Origin: Whalleya microplaca
Lineage: Eukaryota > Ascomycota > Sordariomycetes > Xylariales > Xylariaceae
Reading direction: 5' to 3'
Assembly (NCBI GenBank): GCA_022497155.1
Contig: MU385715.1
Span: forward strand, 186,001-250,000
Length of the DNA stretch: 64,000 nucleotides
The number at the start of each line of letters is the position of its first letter. The stretch's first letter is position 1. The notes beneath the pieces were generated by a model. The model had not been told where the DNA came from. It searched no databases and saw nothing but the letters and a program-made list of their open reading frames with translations. Position numbers and translations under genes: made by a program. Below are positions 45,292 to 56,469 of this stretch, piece by piece.

Positions 45292-45393
45292 GGCGCAGTG
45301 GTCTAGTGGCATGATTCCTGTTTCGGGTCACCGAAATACCCTTCCATTAAACGTGGATACAGGAGGTCCCGGGTTCAAATCCCGGCTGGGCCC
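45292..45393 (+). tRNA. tRNA-Pro (anticodon CGG) with 30-nt intron
   Basis: A full cloverleaf can be drawn. Acceptor 45292-45298 pairs with 45386-45392; the D arm is GTCT/TGAT around AGTGGCA; the anticodon stem CCTGT (45317-45321) pairs with ACAGG (45359-45363); anticodon CGG is at 45324-45326. The T arm is CCGGG, loop TTCAAAT, CCCGG, with discriminator C at 45393. A 30-nt intron (45328-45357) sits after position 37, the canonical place for nuclear tRNA introns. The A and B boxes are intact (TGGTCTAGTGG and GGTTCAAAT). One oddity: position 4 (G45295) faces G45389 (position 69), a mismatch in an otherwise perfect acceptor stem. A T-run follows at 45400-45404. Confidence 0.85.
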
Positions 45394-46329
45394 TTTAAAT
45401 TTTTGGACTTGTTTGCACTATTTTTTTTGACATCTTTTTAACTATCGATCGTCCAGATCCAATGCCGACTAACCACTACAACTTAACTTGGGCGCACGCA
45501 CTGCCGATATCCGGTAGACCTACAAAGTTGTGGCAGATTGGATGTGGTGATCATAGCGTACCTAACCCCTATAATCTGTAAAACGATAAAACGATAAAAC
45601 GAGGGAAATCTAGGTAGGTATGTACATAGAAGTACATAGGAAGTACATATGTAGCCAGCTACCCCTCAGTACATACATTTGATTTGATTTATCTCTCTAA
45701 ACATGTAGCTCTAGTCCTGCACGTGTACCTACTTCCACTCTGCTGACACCAAGCCGCGTGCAAGTAATTCCCTGACTGCCTGGCTGCGTGATTGCCTTGC
45801 GACTCAGGGGGCCCACAATACACCCGAGATCGACAGGGACCTGCCTCTGTCCTCCTTTACGTACCAAAAGTTTGCTAGTGTACCTAAGGTTAGGTAGTAC
45901 ATACAGTACAATGTAATGTAATTCCAGATCCGAATTACTCATAATTTCGTTTTCCTGCATCTGGTTTCTTGATCTCGCACGTAATAAATCAACAACAAAT
46001 AGACCCGAGTCCCTTTGTATCGCAACCTAGTTACGGAGTAGTTCCTAGCTTAACTTATCTCTCATTCGATATTCTTTCCACAGGCAGCACCTCGGGGCCC
46101 GCGGGACAGAGTTATGCGCATCCCTCGTCTTCCTGACAGCTGATGAGCCAGCCAGCACCACAGCAGCGTTATAACCAGCCATAATAGCCAGCTGTATCCG
46201 GGTTCGCCCTGTTTTCCGCTTTCTGCTCACAGCACAGCACGGCACGGCACAGCACAGCAAAGCATACCTAGCAACAATGTAACGTCTGATTCGGCACACC
46301 TGACTCAAGAAGAAGAAGAAGAAGAAGAC
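45394..46329. other. Intergenic, promoter region of RBR ligase gene
   Basis: About 0.9 kb downstream of the tRNA. Contains GTACATA-type repeats near 45618-45655, a GCACA/GGCAC repeat near 46226-46262 and an AAG trinucleotide tract at about 46307-46328 that ends one base before the RBR start codon. No gene seen; the minus frame 45697-45960 has no domain. Confidence 0.55.
45400..45404 (+). terminator. RNA polymerase III T-run terminator
   Basis: Five T residues starting 7 nt after the tRNA-Pro discriminator base, the usual polymerase III stop. Confidence 0.75.
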
Positions 46330-48303
46330 ATGTTCCTTTCCGCCTTGCTGGGCACCTCGTCGGGGCGCAGCGGTTCCCACCGGTCGACCAAGTCCAGATC
46401 GTCGAGGAACACTCCGGAAGTGTCACCGTCACGCTCTCGGAGTCCCGATGCGTCCTCCTCGGATTACCTAACCGACGAGTCGCAGCTCCAACCCGTTGCC
46501 CCGCCTCCTGAACACCTCCTCGATCTCAACAACAACCTCGAAACCCTCGCCGCCCTGTTCCCCGACATCCAGTTAGAAGTGTTCCGGGAGATGCTTGCAT
46601 CCTTCTCCGAAGAGTCGAGGCTGTTTATCATCACCGACAAGCTGCTGAAGAATCCGTCCGCCTTTGTGAAGGGGCGACGACGAGCCAGCGACGGTCCGAA
46701 CTCGAAGATGCTCGTGCCGCGCGCCGAGGCCTTCCGAACTGCCGAATACAAAGAAGCAGTGAAAGCGCTGGCCATGCACGAATTCAAGGGTCTGTCCAGG
46801 TCCTCGATCGATGCTGTTCTGTCCGAAACCAATTACTCGTACCTTGATGCCCGGCCGACCCTCGCGGCCTTATTTTCGAGGTCGTGGAAGTTTACGATAT
46901 CCTCTTTCTTCCGCCGCAAGCCCGTTTCTGCTGCCGAGGTGGAAACGCACCCCTTGGTTATATGGAACCATTCTCCCGACGGTACCTTGGTCCCGACTTT
47001 GAAACCGACTGGCAACGCCGAGCTGGATAGAGAATTATTCGACGAATTGATCATGCCGATAAAGAGACGCCAGCTACTGGCGAGAGACGAGAAGGACCGG
47101 GCCTTGGCCATGTCGCTACATACCGAGGAGGCCGAGGCCTTCGAGGCTACGTACGAGTGCAGCTGCTGCTTTACCGACGGTGTTTTCGAGGAGTTCACCA
47201 CCTGCACCACCGAAGGCCATATGGTCTGTTTTCGCTGCGTTCAACACTCCATTACGGAGGCCGTCTTTGGACAAGGTTGGCAACGCAGCATTGATAAAAA
47301 CACGGGCACCCTACGCTGTCCAGCTGTCGCATCGGCAGAATGCGAAGGCTGCATACCGTCGGATCACATACATCGGGCCATACGCGGAGAGAAGAAAGGG
47401 GACGAGATCCTGCGCAAGCTGGATGAACGTCTGGCGGAGCACGGTCTCCTGTCCAGTGGATTACCCCTGATCCGGTGCCCCTTCTGCAGCTACGCGGAAG
47501 TTGATGATTTGTATATGCCCGCCGGCGCCCCGAGGCTGAAGCTTCGCGCAGGCAACGTCCCGGGTATGATTCTCCTCTTCATCTTTATCGTTTCATTCCC
47601 GTTTTCATTCCCCGTTTTGATGCTAGTGCCCTTCGGCCTCATTGTGGGTTTGAATCAATCGTTCAGAGACTACGCATTCGGGCCTTTCCGCGCTGCGATC
47701 AGCCGATACCAGCGACGCCGTCGCGGCTTAAAGTTCAAATGTCAGAACCCGACCTGTAGGCGTTCATCCTGCCTGTCGTGCTCCAAGGCGTGGACGGATA
47801 TCCATGTCTGCCACGAGTCGTCTCTCGTCGCACTGCGTACGCAAGTTGAACAAGCCATGTCGATGGCCGTCAAGCGCGTTTGCCCGCGCTGCAACACGTC
47901 GTTCGTCAAGACGGCCGGATGCAACAAACTGACCTGTCCCTGCGGCTACAAGATGTGCTACGTCTGCCGCAAAGACATCGGCTCGCAAAACGAGGGGTAC
48001 CAGCACTTCTGCCAGCACTTCCGCCCCGAAGGCGACGGACGCAGGTGTCAGGAGTGCAACAAGTGCAATCTGTGGGAGACCGAGAATATCGACGCGCTCC
48101 TTCGAAAGGCGAAAGCGGAAGTGGAACGGGAGTGGTGCGAAACAGAGACGCGGGAGCTCTCCGACGCAGAGAAGGCCTACCTCGAGGACGGCGTGGGTTC
48201 TTTCGGCCAAGAAGATCGACGCCGACGCCGGCTGCTGCCCAGTGGCCGAATACCGACTGTTGACGAGATCTGGGACTACGTCGTTGAGATATTGTTTATA
48301 TGA
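46330..48303 (+). CDS. RBR E3 ubiquitin ligase, RNF216/TRIAD3-like
   Basis: Single exon, 657 codons, ATG at 46330. A Ser-rich N-terminus is followed by a CUE/UBA-like helix segment (about 70-108, LAALFPDIQLEVFREMLASF) and a RING1 with CSCC...C...GHMVCFRC (from C277). An in-between RING follows (KFKCQNPTCRRSSCLSCSKAW, about 470-495). RING2 reads CPRCNTSFVKTAGCNKLTCPCGYKMCYVC, where C536 in NKLTC is the expected ubiquitin-accepting catalytic cysteine. The end is acidic with a helical stretch. This is the RING-IBR-RING layout of RNF216/TRIAD3, which forms a thioester with ubiquitin before transfer. Unusual is a strongly hydrophobic stretch of about 30 residues (about 412-441, from GMILLFIFIVSF to FGLIVGL) between RING1 and the IBR, which looks like a membrane hairpin. 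Confidence 0.85.
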   Translation: MFLSALLGTSSGRSGSHRSTKSRSSRNTPEVSPSRSRSPDASSSDYLTDESQLQPVAPPPEHLLDLNNNLETLAALFPDIQLEVFREMLASFSEESRLFIITDKLLKNPSAFVKGRRRASDGPNSKMLVPRAEAFRTAEYKEAVKALAMHEFKGLSRSSIDAVLSETNYSYLDARPTLAALFSRSWKFTISSFFRRKPVSAAEVETHPLVIWNHSPDGTLVPTLKPTGNAELDRELFDELIMPIKRRQLLARDEKDRALAMSLHTEEAEAFEATYECSCCFTDGVFEEFTTCTTEGHMVCFRCVQHSITEAVFGQGWQRSIDKNTGTLRCPAVASAECEGCIPSDHIHRAIRGEKKGDEILRKLDERLAEHGLLSSGLPLIRCPFCSYAEVDDLYMPAGAPRLKLRAGNVPGMILLFIFIVSFPFSFPVLMLVPFGLIVGLNQSFRDYAFGPFRAAISRYQRRRRGLKFKCQNPTCRRSSCLSCSKAWTDIHVCHESSLVALRTQVEQAMSMAVKRVCPRCNTSFVKTAGCNKLTCPCGYKMCYVCRKDIGSQNEGYQHFCQHFRPEGDGRRCQECNKCNLWETENIDALLRKAKAEVEREWCETETRELSDAEKAYLEDGVGSFGQEDRRRRRLLPSGRIPTVDEIWDYVVEILFI

Positions 48304-50778
48304 TGAATTAACCGGGACGGGGAAACGGAACGGCGTTCTACGGTTCACAAGCTTATCACTTATATTTATTGCTACGCACGAACTGACGAGCTTTGCTTTT
48401 TTGCTCAAAGTCAAACACAGAAAATGGGAATTAGCATAGGGAATTGGAGTACAAACAAAAGCGAGGTGTCGTTATGGGACTGGGTTGCGGATTAGGAGGT
48501 CATTTGTTATACCCATAGGCAGCATCATACATGCAAATAGCTAGCATAGGCCACAGGCCTAGAGTAATATCATAGACATCTTTTGGAGTTTCCACAGGTA
48601 CTGATGGCCAGATTCGCAATTAGAGGTCCAGTTTAAAGTCTAAATATCCTATCCAGTCAATGGTTAAAGTCTCTAGTATTATTTCTGGGGGATCAAATGA
48701 TATTTCATTTATTAGGACCCATGCGAGCGACACGATGACTCATCTAATCTGTATAGTATTCAAGTGACTAACTTCTGGAGTCACGCCATCATCCCTTTAG
48801 TCCTTTTCTAAGAGCAAGACTTCCTCACTGCGGTACATCGTCCTCTGGGACGTCTCATGGTGTTCAAGCTAAGCTCTCTCTAACTCTGAATAGAGAAGCC
48901 TATATATCAAACACTGCATGCAATCCTCGCATTACTGCAAAACCCCCCATTCCAGCAGAGTAGGAACAGGCCATCCTCGGTGATGTGACAGATACCCGCG
49001 GGCGCCGGATCTCTCTACCTAAGACCCACCCTGACGGTGGTCAGTTTTCCCTTCCACGCGTGCCCCTTGTGCCTGGCGCGATCCCGTGTCTCGGGATCCT
49101 TCGGGCGTGGTGGGACGAGGCGGCTGCCATATCGAGAGGAGGAGGCCGTAGTCGATGGATCCGCCGAACACCCTCCTCATGACTGCTTCCATGTCGTTTA
49201 TAGTGTGCTCGGTGGCTCGGTTCTCATTGCCCAGCTGTTTTCCGGTTCGTTGTCCGGTTGGTTGCTTGCTGTGCTCCATGGTGAGAGGTTGTTGAACTGT
49301 TGGTTCTTCTGGTATGAGTTAAAGGTGTGTTATGTTGATGGGTAAGGGTTGCTTTGCCAGTGTGTTGTTTGGTGAGGAGAGAATATTGATAATGTTGGAG
49401 AGATTGGTTTTCATCTAGGAATCGTCTAGCCATGGCGATTGTGAACCGACTCTCTCATTATATGCTAGATCTTTGAGATTGTTATCAGTTCCCTAAACTT
49501 AAGGTTCGTTCTGTGCGCCTTCTCAGGACTTGTTCAGACATTCTGATATTAGTGAAAACCTTGAATGCATTGCATTTGATTCAGTATGAACTGATTGCAA
49601 TGCAATTAGTTCATGTGAATGGTATTCTGCCTCTCTTTCCTTGTAAGCTCCGGTGAAGGATGTGAGTAAAGGCCTCTCATGTACAAGTATACGTCTAGTA
49701 TCTATAAGCAGATGCAAGTGACTCGTTCCTGAACCAACATCTCATCATGAGCCATGGCGGAAAGATCTCAGTTTTCTAACGATGTGTGTCGGGTTACCTA
49801 ATTATAACTGGTTTCCTCTCGCTTCATATTCTTGGTCTGTCTGTAAGGCGTTATTGTTCGTTACGCCTAGCTTTGAGACTGAAAGTATATTTAGCAAGAA
49901 TACCGTGCTAGTCTCTGGCTTTTCCTAGGGAAGTCATGTGTCTATTTTAATATCTGGTGGTATCGCGCCGTCTTTAAGATTTCAAGCTTGATAGTTAACG
50001 GGAACTGCGTGTACCGCAGCTTCATGTCAATCGGAAGGCCGAATGCTTGATTGTGTTGTGTAGGTGGTCAAGTCTCCTTGTTACTTTGAGAGAAGGGGTA
50101 GTGCGTTTTATGTTGAGCTAATTGGTATCACTGTATTCCATGGGGAGAAACATAACACACTACACTCTCTTAAATTTGTGATACCACATTTAGAGAGGAC
50201 AATATCCTTCTTCTTGAAAACGAGCATTGAGAATGAGGCTTCTGTATATGTAGATAGCGTGGTGGTGGTTCGTGCCGGCAGCTTGAGAGGAATCGTTATC
50301 TAGTCACAGGTAGTTCACTTCACCAACATCAATATAACACCCATCATTGCTACCACACTTCACTAGAATTGAAAAGGAGTGCATTAACCACCAAAGTTTA
50401 TGACATGACATGTATCTAAATCCTTAAGCTTCATACTAAACTCATACTTTTGCATGAGCGTATCTGTCACTTGTCTCATCCGTGCCATATCAAAGTTTAA
50501 GGGGCACAACTTCACTCCGCGAACTCACTTAACCGCCAGGCAGTCGAAATAACCGCGAATGAATTAGTAATCATGGTCTGTTATTCACACATATATATAT
50601 ATATATATATATATACTCTTTTAATGCAAGCCCAAATTCATGACCCGTAATTTCCGAACAGAGACCAGCGCAACTTAGATTTACAACAAATCTCACAATG
50701 ATGTCCAAGTGCCGTCGCCATAATCCCCGGCCGACGGAACAATGGCCTACCTATCCATCGTACTCCTCACTCCCAGAC
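48304..50778. other. Intergenic, no gene seen
   Basis: About 2.5 kb between convergent genes (RBR ligase + and FOX2 -). Frames at 49019-49279 (-), 49037-49345 (+) and 50064-50303 (+) are open but show no domain. An AT dinucleotide tract lies at 50591-50615, about 165 bp beyond the FOX2 stop. Confidence 0.55.
50591..50615. repeat. AT dinucleotide microsatellite
   Basis: About twelve AT units in the 3' flank of FOX2. Confidence 0.9.
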
Positions 50779-53700
50779 TTACAACTTCCCAGCTCCCCTG
50801 CCCCCATCGACCAGCTCGGCCGCAGCGCCCGAGATGGCTAGCTTGCCTGTCTCCTTGACCTTGGTCTGGAAGATGACCTTGCCACCGTTGCCCTCCTTCC
50901 ACATCTCCGTGACGAGGGTCTGCCCAGGGAGCACAGTGCCAGCGAAGCGGACCTTGATGTTCTTGAAGGGGCCGAACTTCTCGTAGACGGCCTTGCTGGC
51001 GATGCCCATGAAGCACAGGCCGTGCAGGATGGGCTGCTTGAAGCCGCCCATCTTGGCGAAGTTGGGATCGATGTGTAGGGGGCTGCATTTGCGCGTTAGT
51101 AACACTTCTTGTTAGAGATACGCAGAGAGACAGAAAGGGGGGAAGGTCCACTGGGAATGAGCCATGCAGATTTAAACACTTACTTGTAATCGCCGCTGAG
51201 CCGGTAGACGGCGGCCTGCTCCTCGGTCGTTGGCGACTCGACGACGACGTCGGGAAGTCTCTTCGGCGGGGTATTAGGGGCGGTAGCAGCGCCGCGATCA
51301 CCGGGCTTCTTCTGGCCGCCGAAGCCACCGCATCCTCTCAGGAACACGGTCGCCTCGTTATAGAACAGCTCTTCGCCAGTCTCGGCATTGACGGTCTTGA
51401 CGCCGCTCTTGAGGATGGCCGCCGTCCCCTTGTCAACGACCTCAAGCAGCTTGGCGTAGTTCTTGGTCTTGGCCGCCGTCGGGATCGGCCACTTCTTGAT
51501 CTCGAGGTACTGCTCGCCGTGAAGCAGCATCATGGGCGAGAAGTTGGGTACGAGCTCCTCGATGCTGTAGGGCGTGTTGACGTCGAACTGCGGGATCACG
51601 CCGAAGGTCGGAAGCACTTGGAACTCTTCGTGGCCCTCGAATACGTAGGGCAGGTCGGTTCGCTTAGCCCCGATACCCAGGTTATAAAGGATACTGTCAC
51701 GTTCTGCGTAGCTAAACTCCGTTGCGGGTGACGAGGCGGCGAAAGCTTTCGCTTGTGCTTCAAGATACTGATTGGCCGCGGCCGTGTTCTAAGCAAAAAG
51801 TTGTCAACATCCAAACCCTGTAATACTAGACTATACATTATATATACATATACACGGTACATAAAAAGAGGGCATCAAGGAGAAAAGGATCTATACCTTG
51901 GATGCTCCTCGCCTGTTCTCGATGTTCGCCATGACTTTTCCTACTGACTCTTGGGCCTTCTCTGGGTTGTCTGCTCGGCCGTCCTCGAAATCGACAATCT
52001 TGGTCCAGTTATTGGCGACTTCTTCCGGAACCAGCTTGACGTCAACTGGGAAGCCAACACCACCGGACCGCTGCCATCTCGTCAAGCCGCACCAACCGCT
52101 ACCAACTTCGTATAAGCCGCCGGTAGGTTTCTTGGGGACCTTATCACTGCAAAGAGCAAGGACAAGAGGTGCAATATAGTCAGGCTTGAAAGCTTGTACC
52201 AGTTCCTCGGGAAGAATGGTTCGTGTCATGGCTGTTCCGGCGTTCGGAGCGATTGTGTTACAATAAATGTTGTACTTGGCACCCTCTAGCGCAATAGTGC
52301 GGGAAAACCCGAGGATGCCGCATTTCTAGATAATATGATTAGCTACAGCTCCGACAGTCTCTTTTGCATGGGAACTTACTGCTGCGGCATAGTTAGCCTG
52401 TCCAAAGTTTCCGTAGATACCGCTGGTTGAGGTAGTGTTGACAATGCGTCCATATTTCTGCTTCAAGAAATAGGGCCACGCGGCCTTGGTGATCTTGTAG
52501 GTGCTTCGGAGGTGAACATTCAAAACAGGGTCCCAAAGGCTGTCGTCCATATTGGAAAAGGCCTTGTCGCGTAGAATACCAGCATTGTTGATAATGATAT
52601 CAATGCGGCCAAAAGCATCAATAGCGCCCTTGATAACCTTGTCGCCATCTTCGGAAGACGACTTGACACCTACTGCTTTGCCGCCCAGCTTCTTGATCTC
52701 GCCAACGACGGTGTCAGGGTCCATGAGGTCGTTCACAACGACCGAGGCACCATACTTAGCAAATGCAAGACAGTATGCTCGTCCAATACCAGCACCGCCA
52801 CCTGTGACCAGGGCTACACGGCCAGTAAAGTCTAACTTCTCTCCCTGCTCGTTCGGGCCCAATTTCAGAGATTCCTCCAGGAGGCTCACGAAGTCATTGA
52901 CTCCGCTCGGATATTGAGGGTTTGAGAAGTCGATGACTTTGTCCCATTTCTTAAGAATCGCATCGGGTGTATAAGTGTCGTCAGCCTTGAGGAGGAGACC
53001 GCTCGATCGTTCCCATCTCAGCTTGGCGACGTGGCCACCGCCAACCTCAAAGATGCCACCATTCTCTGTGGTGTTGTTCCTGTGGACTAACACGGCGACA
53101 AGTGGGACAACCCAGTCCGGTTTTAAGGTTTCTAATACCTCGGGAGGCATGACCGTTTCGGTCATGCGACTCGCCGCAATGGGCGCAATGACATTTGAAA
53201 TAATGTTATATTTGGCACCCTCCTTCGCTAGCGTTTCAGTGAAACCGACCATAGCCAGTTTAGCGGCGGAATAGTTGGCCTGGCCGAAGCTACCGAACAA
53301 ACCGGCAGCAGACGCCGTGTTAATCACACGACCGTACTTTTGTTTGCGAAAGTATGGCCAGGCTGCGCGCGCGCATTTGTATGAGCCCTTGACGTGTACC
53401 TTTATTACCAGGTCCCAGTCCTGGTCCGTCATGTTCTTGAAACTGACGTCCCGCAGGATACCGGCATTGTTGAGGAGGATGTCGATACGGCCGAAAGACT
53501 TGATGGCCGTCTCGATGATCTTCTCGCCGTTTTCGACGCTGTCGTAGTTGGCCACGGCTTGGCCGCCGGCGGCTTTGATCTCGTTGACCACTACATCGGC
53601 AGCCTATAAGACGCAGGACACATGTCAGTGCGGGTCTTTCGAAAACGGCAGACTTCTTGGAGGACTTCTCGGAAATGCAATTATCGAAGTGACTTACCTT

Positions 53701-53859
53701 TGAAGAGTTGCCTTCGCCTTTAAACGAGCCGCCGAGGTCGTTGACGACAACTTTGGCTCCTCTTGAGCCGAAAAAAGTAGCATATGCCCTGCCCAAACCA
53801 CCGCCGGCGCCAGTGACGACAACGACCTGGTCGTCGAAGCGCAATTCACTTGCCATCAT
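50779..53859 (-). CDS. FOX2: Peroxisomal multifunctional beta-oxidation enzyme FOX2
   Basis: Five exons on the minus strand: 53859-53698, 53603-52380, 52325-51897, 51788-51184 and 51082-50779; introns 94, 54, 108 and 101 nt; 907 aa. Two tandem short-chain dehydrogenase domains ([10 protein letters not shown] at 16-25; [10 protein letters not shown] in the second) are followed by a hotdog hydratase-2 domain. Each dehydrogenase keeps its Y-x3-K pair: NYSAAK in the first, and in the second NYAAA|K, created only when intron 2 is removed. Splicing intron 4 restores GDYNPLHIDP, the hydratase-2 motif with catalytic Asp and His. The protein performs the second and third steps of fatty-acid beta-oxidation via (3R)-hydroxyacyl-CoA. 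It ends GAGKL; the terminal GKL is a plausible though non-consensus PTS1 peroxisome signal. A second ATG follows directly at 53856. Two CCGAGG sites lie upstream. Confidence 0.95.
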
Positions 53860-55174
53860 TTACACTATTAATGAAAAAAAAAGAGAAGTGGGATATGGGC
53901 CGGTCTGGGTGGTAGGTATCACACAATTGGCATTCGACGAGACAAGGTAACAAGAGAGCTCAGTGAATCAAAGTGAATCAAAGAGGTTGTGGAGAGAAGG
54001 TCGTAATAAAGCTGTCAGAGCATGGAAGGTCAGAAAGCCACTACCTGACGAAGATGCCGTCAATTCAGCCGAGGCAGCTGGTCGAAGCTGCGAGGAATGC
54101 CGAGGGCCCCAGATCCAGCCCTGGTATGACGGCCCACGCTTGTTACTGCGGGTCTATCATGCCCGTTTCGGTAAGGTTCATTTCGCCTACGATCCGCACT
54201 TGGCTCCAACGTTGTTCACATGTCAGCCCTCTGAAAGCTTGAGTTGGTAAGATGAGGTCATATGTACAAGCCCTTTCTTCATGTATCGTATGAGATAGGA
54301 CATCATAGTATCACATGGTCAGTCGAATTCCGAATAATTGATTTTTAATCTCTTGTTTTATACATACAACAGTAAGAGATGCTGTCTGGGGAAGTCCGGA
54401 TAAATTCAAGAATACAAGATTGGCAGTTGGATCGTATGTAGAAGGCTCATAACCAATCAGCCAATTAACCGTTATACATTATAGATAGTATATAAGTAGC
54501 AAGAGCCGATGACTTCAATTCTCGCATACATCAATCGCCTACCCAAATATGACAAGAGTTTCCTGATACCCGTCTATACCACCTTTGATCCTGTTAGCCA
54601 TATATCTTAGACTTTTAGGCCATTTAATAACATTAGAGGGAGACTTAACTAGGTAGTTAGACTAGGTATTATATAATATACATTCTTCATTTGAGTTTTG
54701 ACAATGTCACGGATAGAGCTTATGAAGACACATGTAGTGCCACACTAGTAGTCCCTCAGCTCTTCAGACTAAACTTCAAGCTATGAGAAGTCAATACAGA
54801 CATACGAACTCGGTTCGGTTCCTATAGAAACTACGCTACCTACATACTTGCTAAGTCGTTATTCGTCTTCCTTTGCTAGCTTATCCAGGATACATAATCT
54901 TATTAATTGACTTGACTACCTCTTAGTAGCCAGTCCCCGCAATTCCTCCAACCTCGACTTCCCCCACAGGCCCACATTCGGCCCTCGCGTGCGCCCTACC
55001 GAGTACATGCTAACCAGGTACATAGGTGTAGGTAGGTAGGTAGCCATCACGGCTCGGAAGCCCACGCGGCAAACGATCGGGCGAACCGAATAACTCTCAA
55101 CATCCCTAACCGCAGCCCGCGGCACACTTATGTACATAGATACACCCCATCCCATCCCGCAACCGAGCCTCGCC
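53860..55174. other. Divergent promoter region of FOX2 and TDA10-like gene
   Basis: About 1.3 kb between two divergent genes. Two CCGAGG sites lie on the FOX2 side (listed separately). The plus frames at 53963-54250 overlap these sites and have no domain. The TDA10 side has AT-rich DNA and a GTAGGTAGGTAGG tract near 55027-55042. Confidence 0.6.
54069..54105 (-). promoter_or_regulatory. Paired CCTCGG elements (FarA/FarB-type fatty-acid response)
   Basis: CCGAGG occurs at 54069-54074 and again at 54100-54105, that is CCTCGG on the FOX2 strand, 210 and 241 bp before the FOX2 ATG. CCTCGG is the established core bound by the Zn2Cys6 regulators FarA/FarB that induce beta-oxidation genes in Aspergillus. 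Location and pairing fit; binding is inferred. Confidence 0.55.
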
Positions 55175-56219
55175 ATGTCTGCACCGCCGCCTCCTCCGAT
55201 TACCGACGACAAGAGCCCGCTCTGCATCCCCTTCATCCTCTCGCGCCTGCGGGAGTACCGCACTACCGCCGCCGCCGCCGCAGCCCGCCCGTTCATCATC
55301 GGGCTCAACGGCGTGCAGGGCGCGGGCAAGACGACGCTCGTCGGCGCCTTGGCGTCCAAGTTGCGCCAGGACGAGGGCCTGGAGACGCTCGTGTGCAGCA
55401 TCGACGATTTCTACCTGCGCCATGAGGACCAGCGGGCGCTGGCCGCCGCGCACCCGGAGAACCCGCTGGTGCAGGTGCGGGGGGAGCCCGGTACGTACAT
55501 ACGGGGGCTTTGCTTATTGTAGTTATCACTTGTCATAGTTTTGTTGCCGGTGGACGGGCGTTGTTCGATTTGACAGACTACCTAGTCCCAACTGACTAAC
55601 ATAATGTATGACTGGGCACGTAGGCACCCACGACATCGCACTAGCGCGCGACTTCTTCGCGGCGCTATGCGCCGGCCAACCGGCCCGAGTCCCGCAGTAC
55701 GACAAGTCGGCGCACGCGGGGCGGGGGGACCGGGTGCCGGAGGCGCAATGGTCGACGGTGAACGGCCCCAGCCAGCCCCGGGTGCAGGTGGTCATCTTCG
55801 AGGGGTGGTGCGTGGGCTTCCGGGCCCTGAGCGCGGAGGAGGTCGCGCGCAAGCGGGAAGCGCAGCAGCCGCCGAGTCGGACGCTGGCGCGGCACGCGGT
55901 GGAGCACTTGCAATTCATCAACGAGAGGCTACGGGACTACGACGCCATCACGGACTTGTTCGACGCGTTCATTCACATCGACGCCGAGGACACCCAGTGG
56001 GTGTACGACTGGCGGCTGGAGCAGGAAGCTGCGCTGCGGAGGCAACGGGGGACGGGGATGACGGACGAGCAGGTTATCAGATTCGTAGACGCTTATTATC
56101 CGGCCTACGAGCTGTTCTCCGATAGGCTGAGAAGCGGCTTGTTCTTCGACAAGTCGAATTGTCAGTTGAGGATGGTGGTCGGCAAGGATAGAAAAGTAAA
56201 GCAGACATTCATCATTTGA
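55175..56219 (+). CDS. TDA10: P-loop kinase, TDA10 / glycerate-kinase-like
   Basis: Two exons, 55175-55490 and 55624-56219, intron 133 nt, 303 aa. The ATG at 55175 has the better context; an in-frame ATG at 55130 would add 15 residues. The core starts RPFIIGLNGVQGAGKTTLV, a Walker A loop (GVQGAGKT), then CSIDDFYLRHEDQ, the conserved DDFY acceptor region, VRGEPGTHDI (restored by splicing across the G|GC codon) and VIFEGWCVGF, another family landmark. This matches yeast Tda10 and plant D-glycerate 3-kinase relatives of the phosphoribulokinase/uridine-kinase type; the fungal substrate is not settled. The end (MVVGKDRKVKQTFII) is basic. Cytosolic by absence of signals. The gene is very GC-rich and converges on the ECM11-domain gene 250 bp away. 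Confidence 0.85.
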
Positions 56220-56469
56220 TTGATACTTGTGACAGCAAATGGGTATCTTACCAGGTAGCCTGCCAATTCCGCAGTCCGTCCCGCAACAATCTCAGCATCA
56301 TGCGATATAAGAGAGCCAGCAAACGCCAAAACTCCAGCTCATGCATGATCCTAGCCATCCTTACAAGTGCAAATCAGATTTTGGCAACGCCCGAACCACC
56401 CAAATTGAGAGAAACCTGCCGCGCCAGCTCCTCCGATCAGTGGTCTACATCTAGCCGTTAGCCATACCA

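Noticed and set aside
49019..49279. 86-codon minus frame in the RBR-FOX2 spacer
   Set aside because: Composition is polar and repetitive (Gly, Arg, Gln, Thr), without a domain, and it overlaps an equally long plus-strand frame.
54069..54250. Plus-strand frames upstream of FOX2
   Set aside because: Two overlapping frames of similar length, no domain, and they lie on the FOX2 promoter elements.
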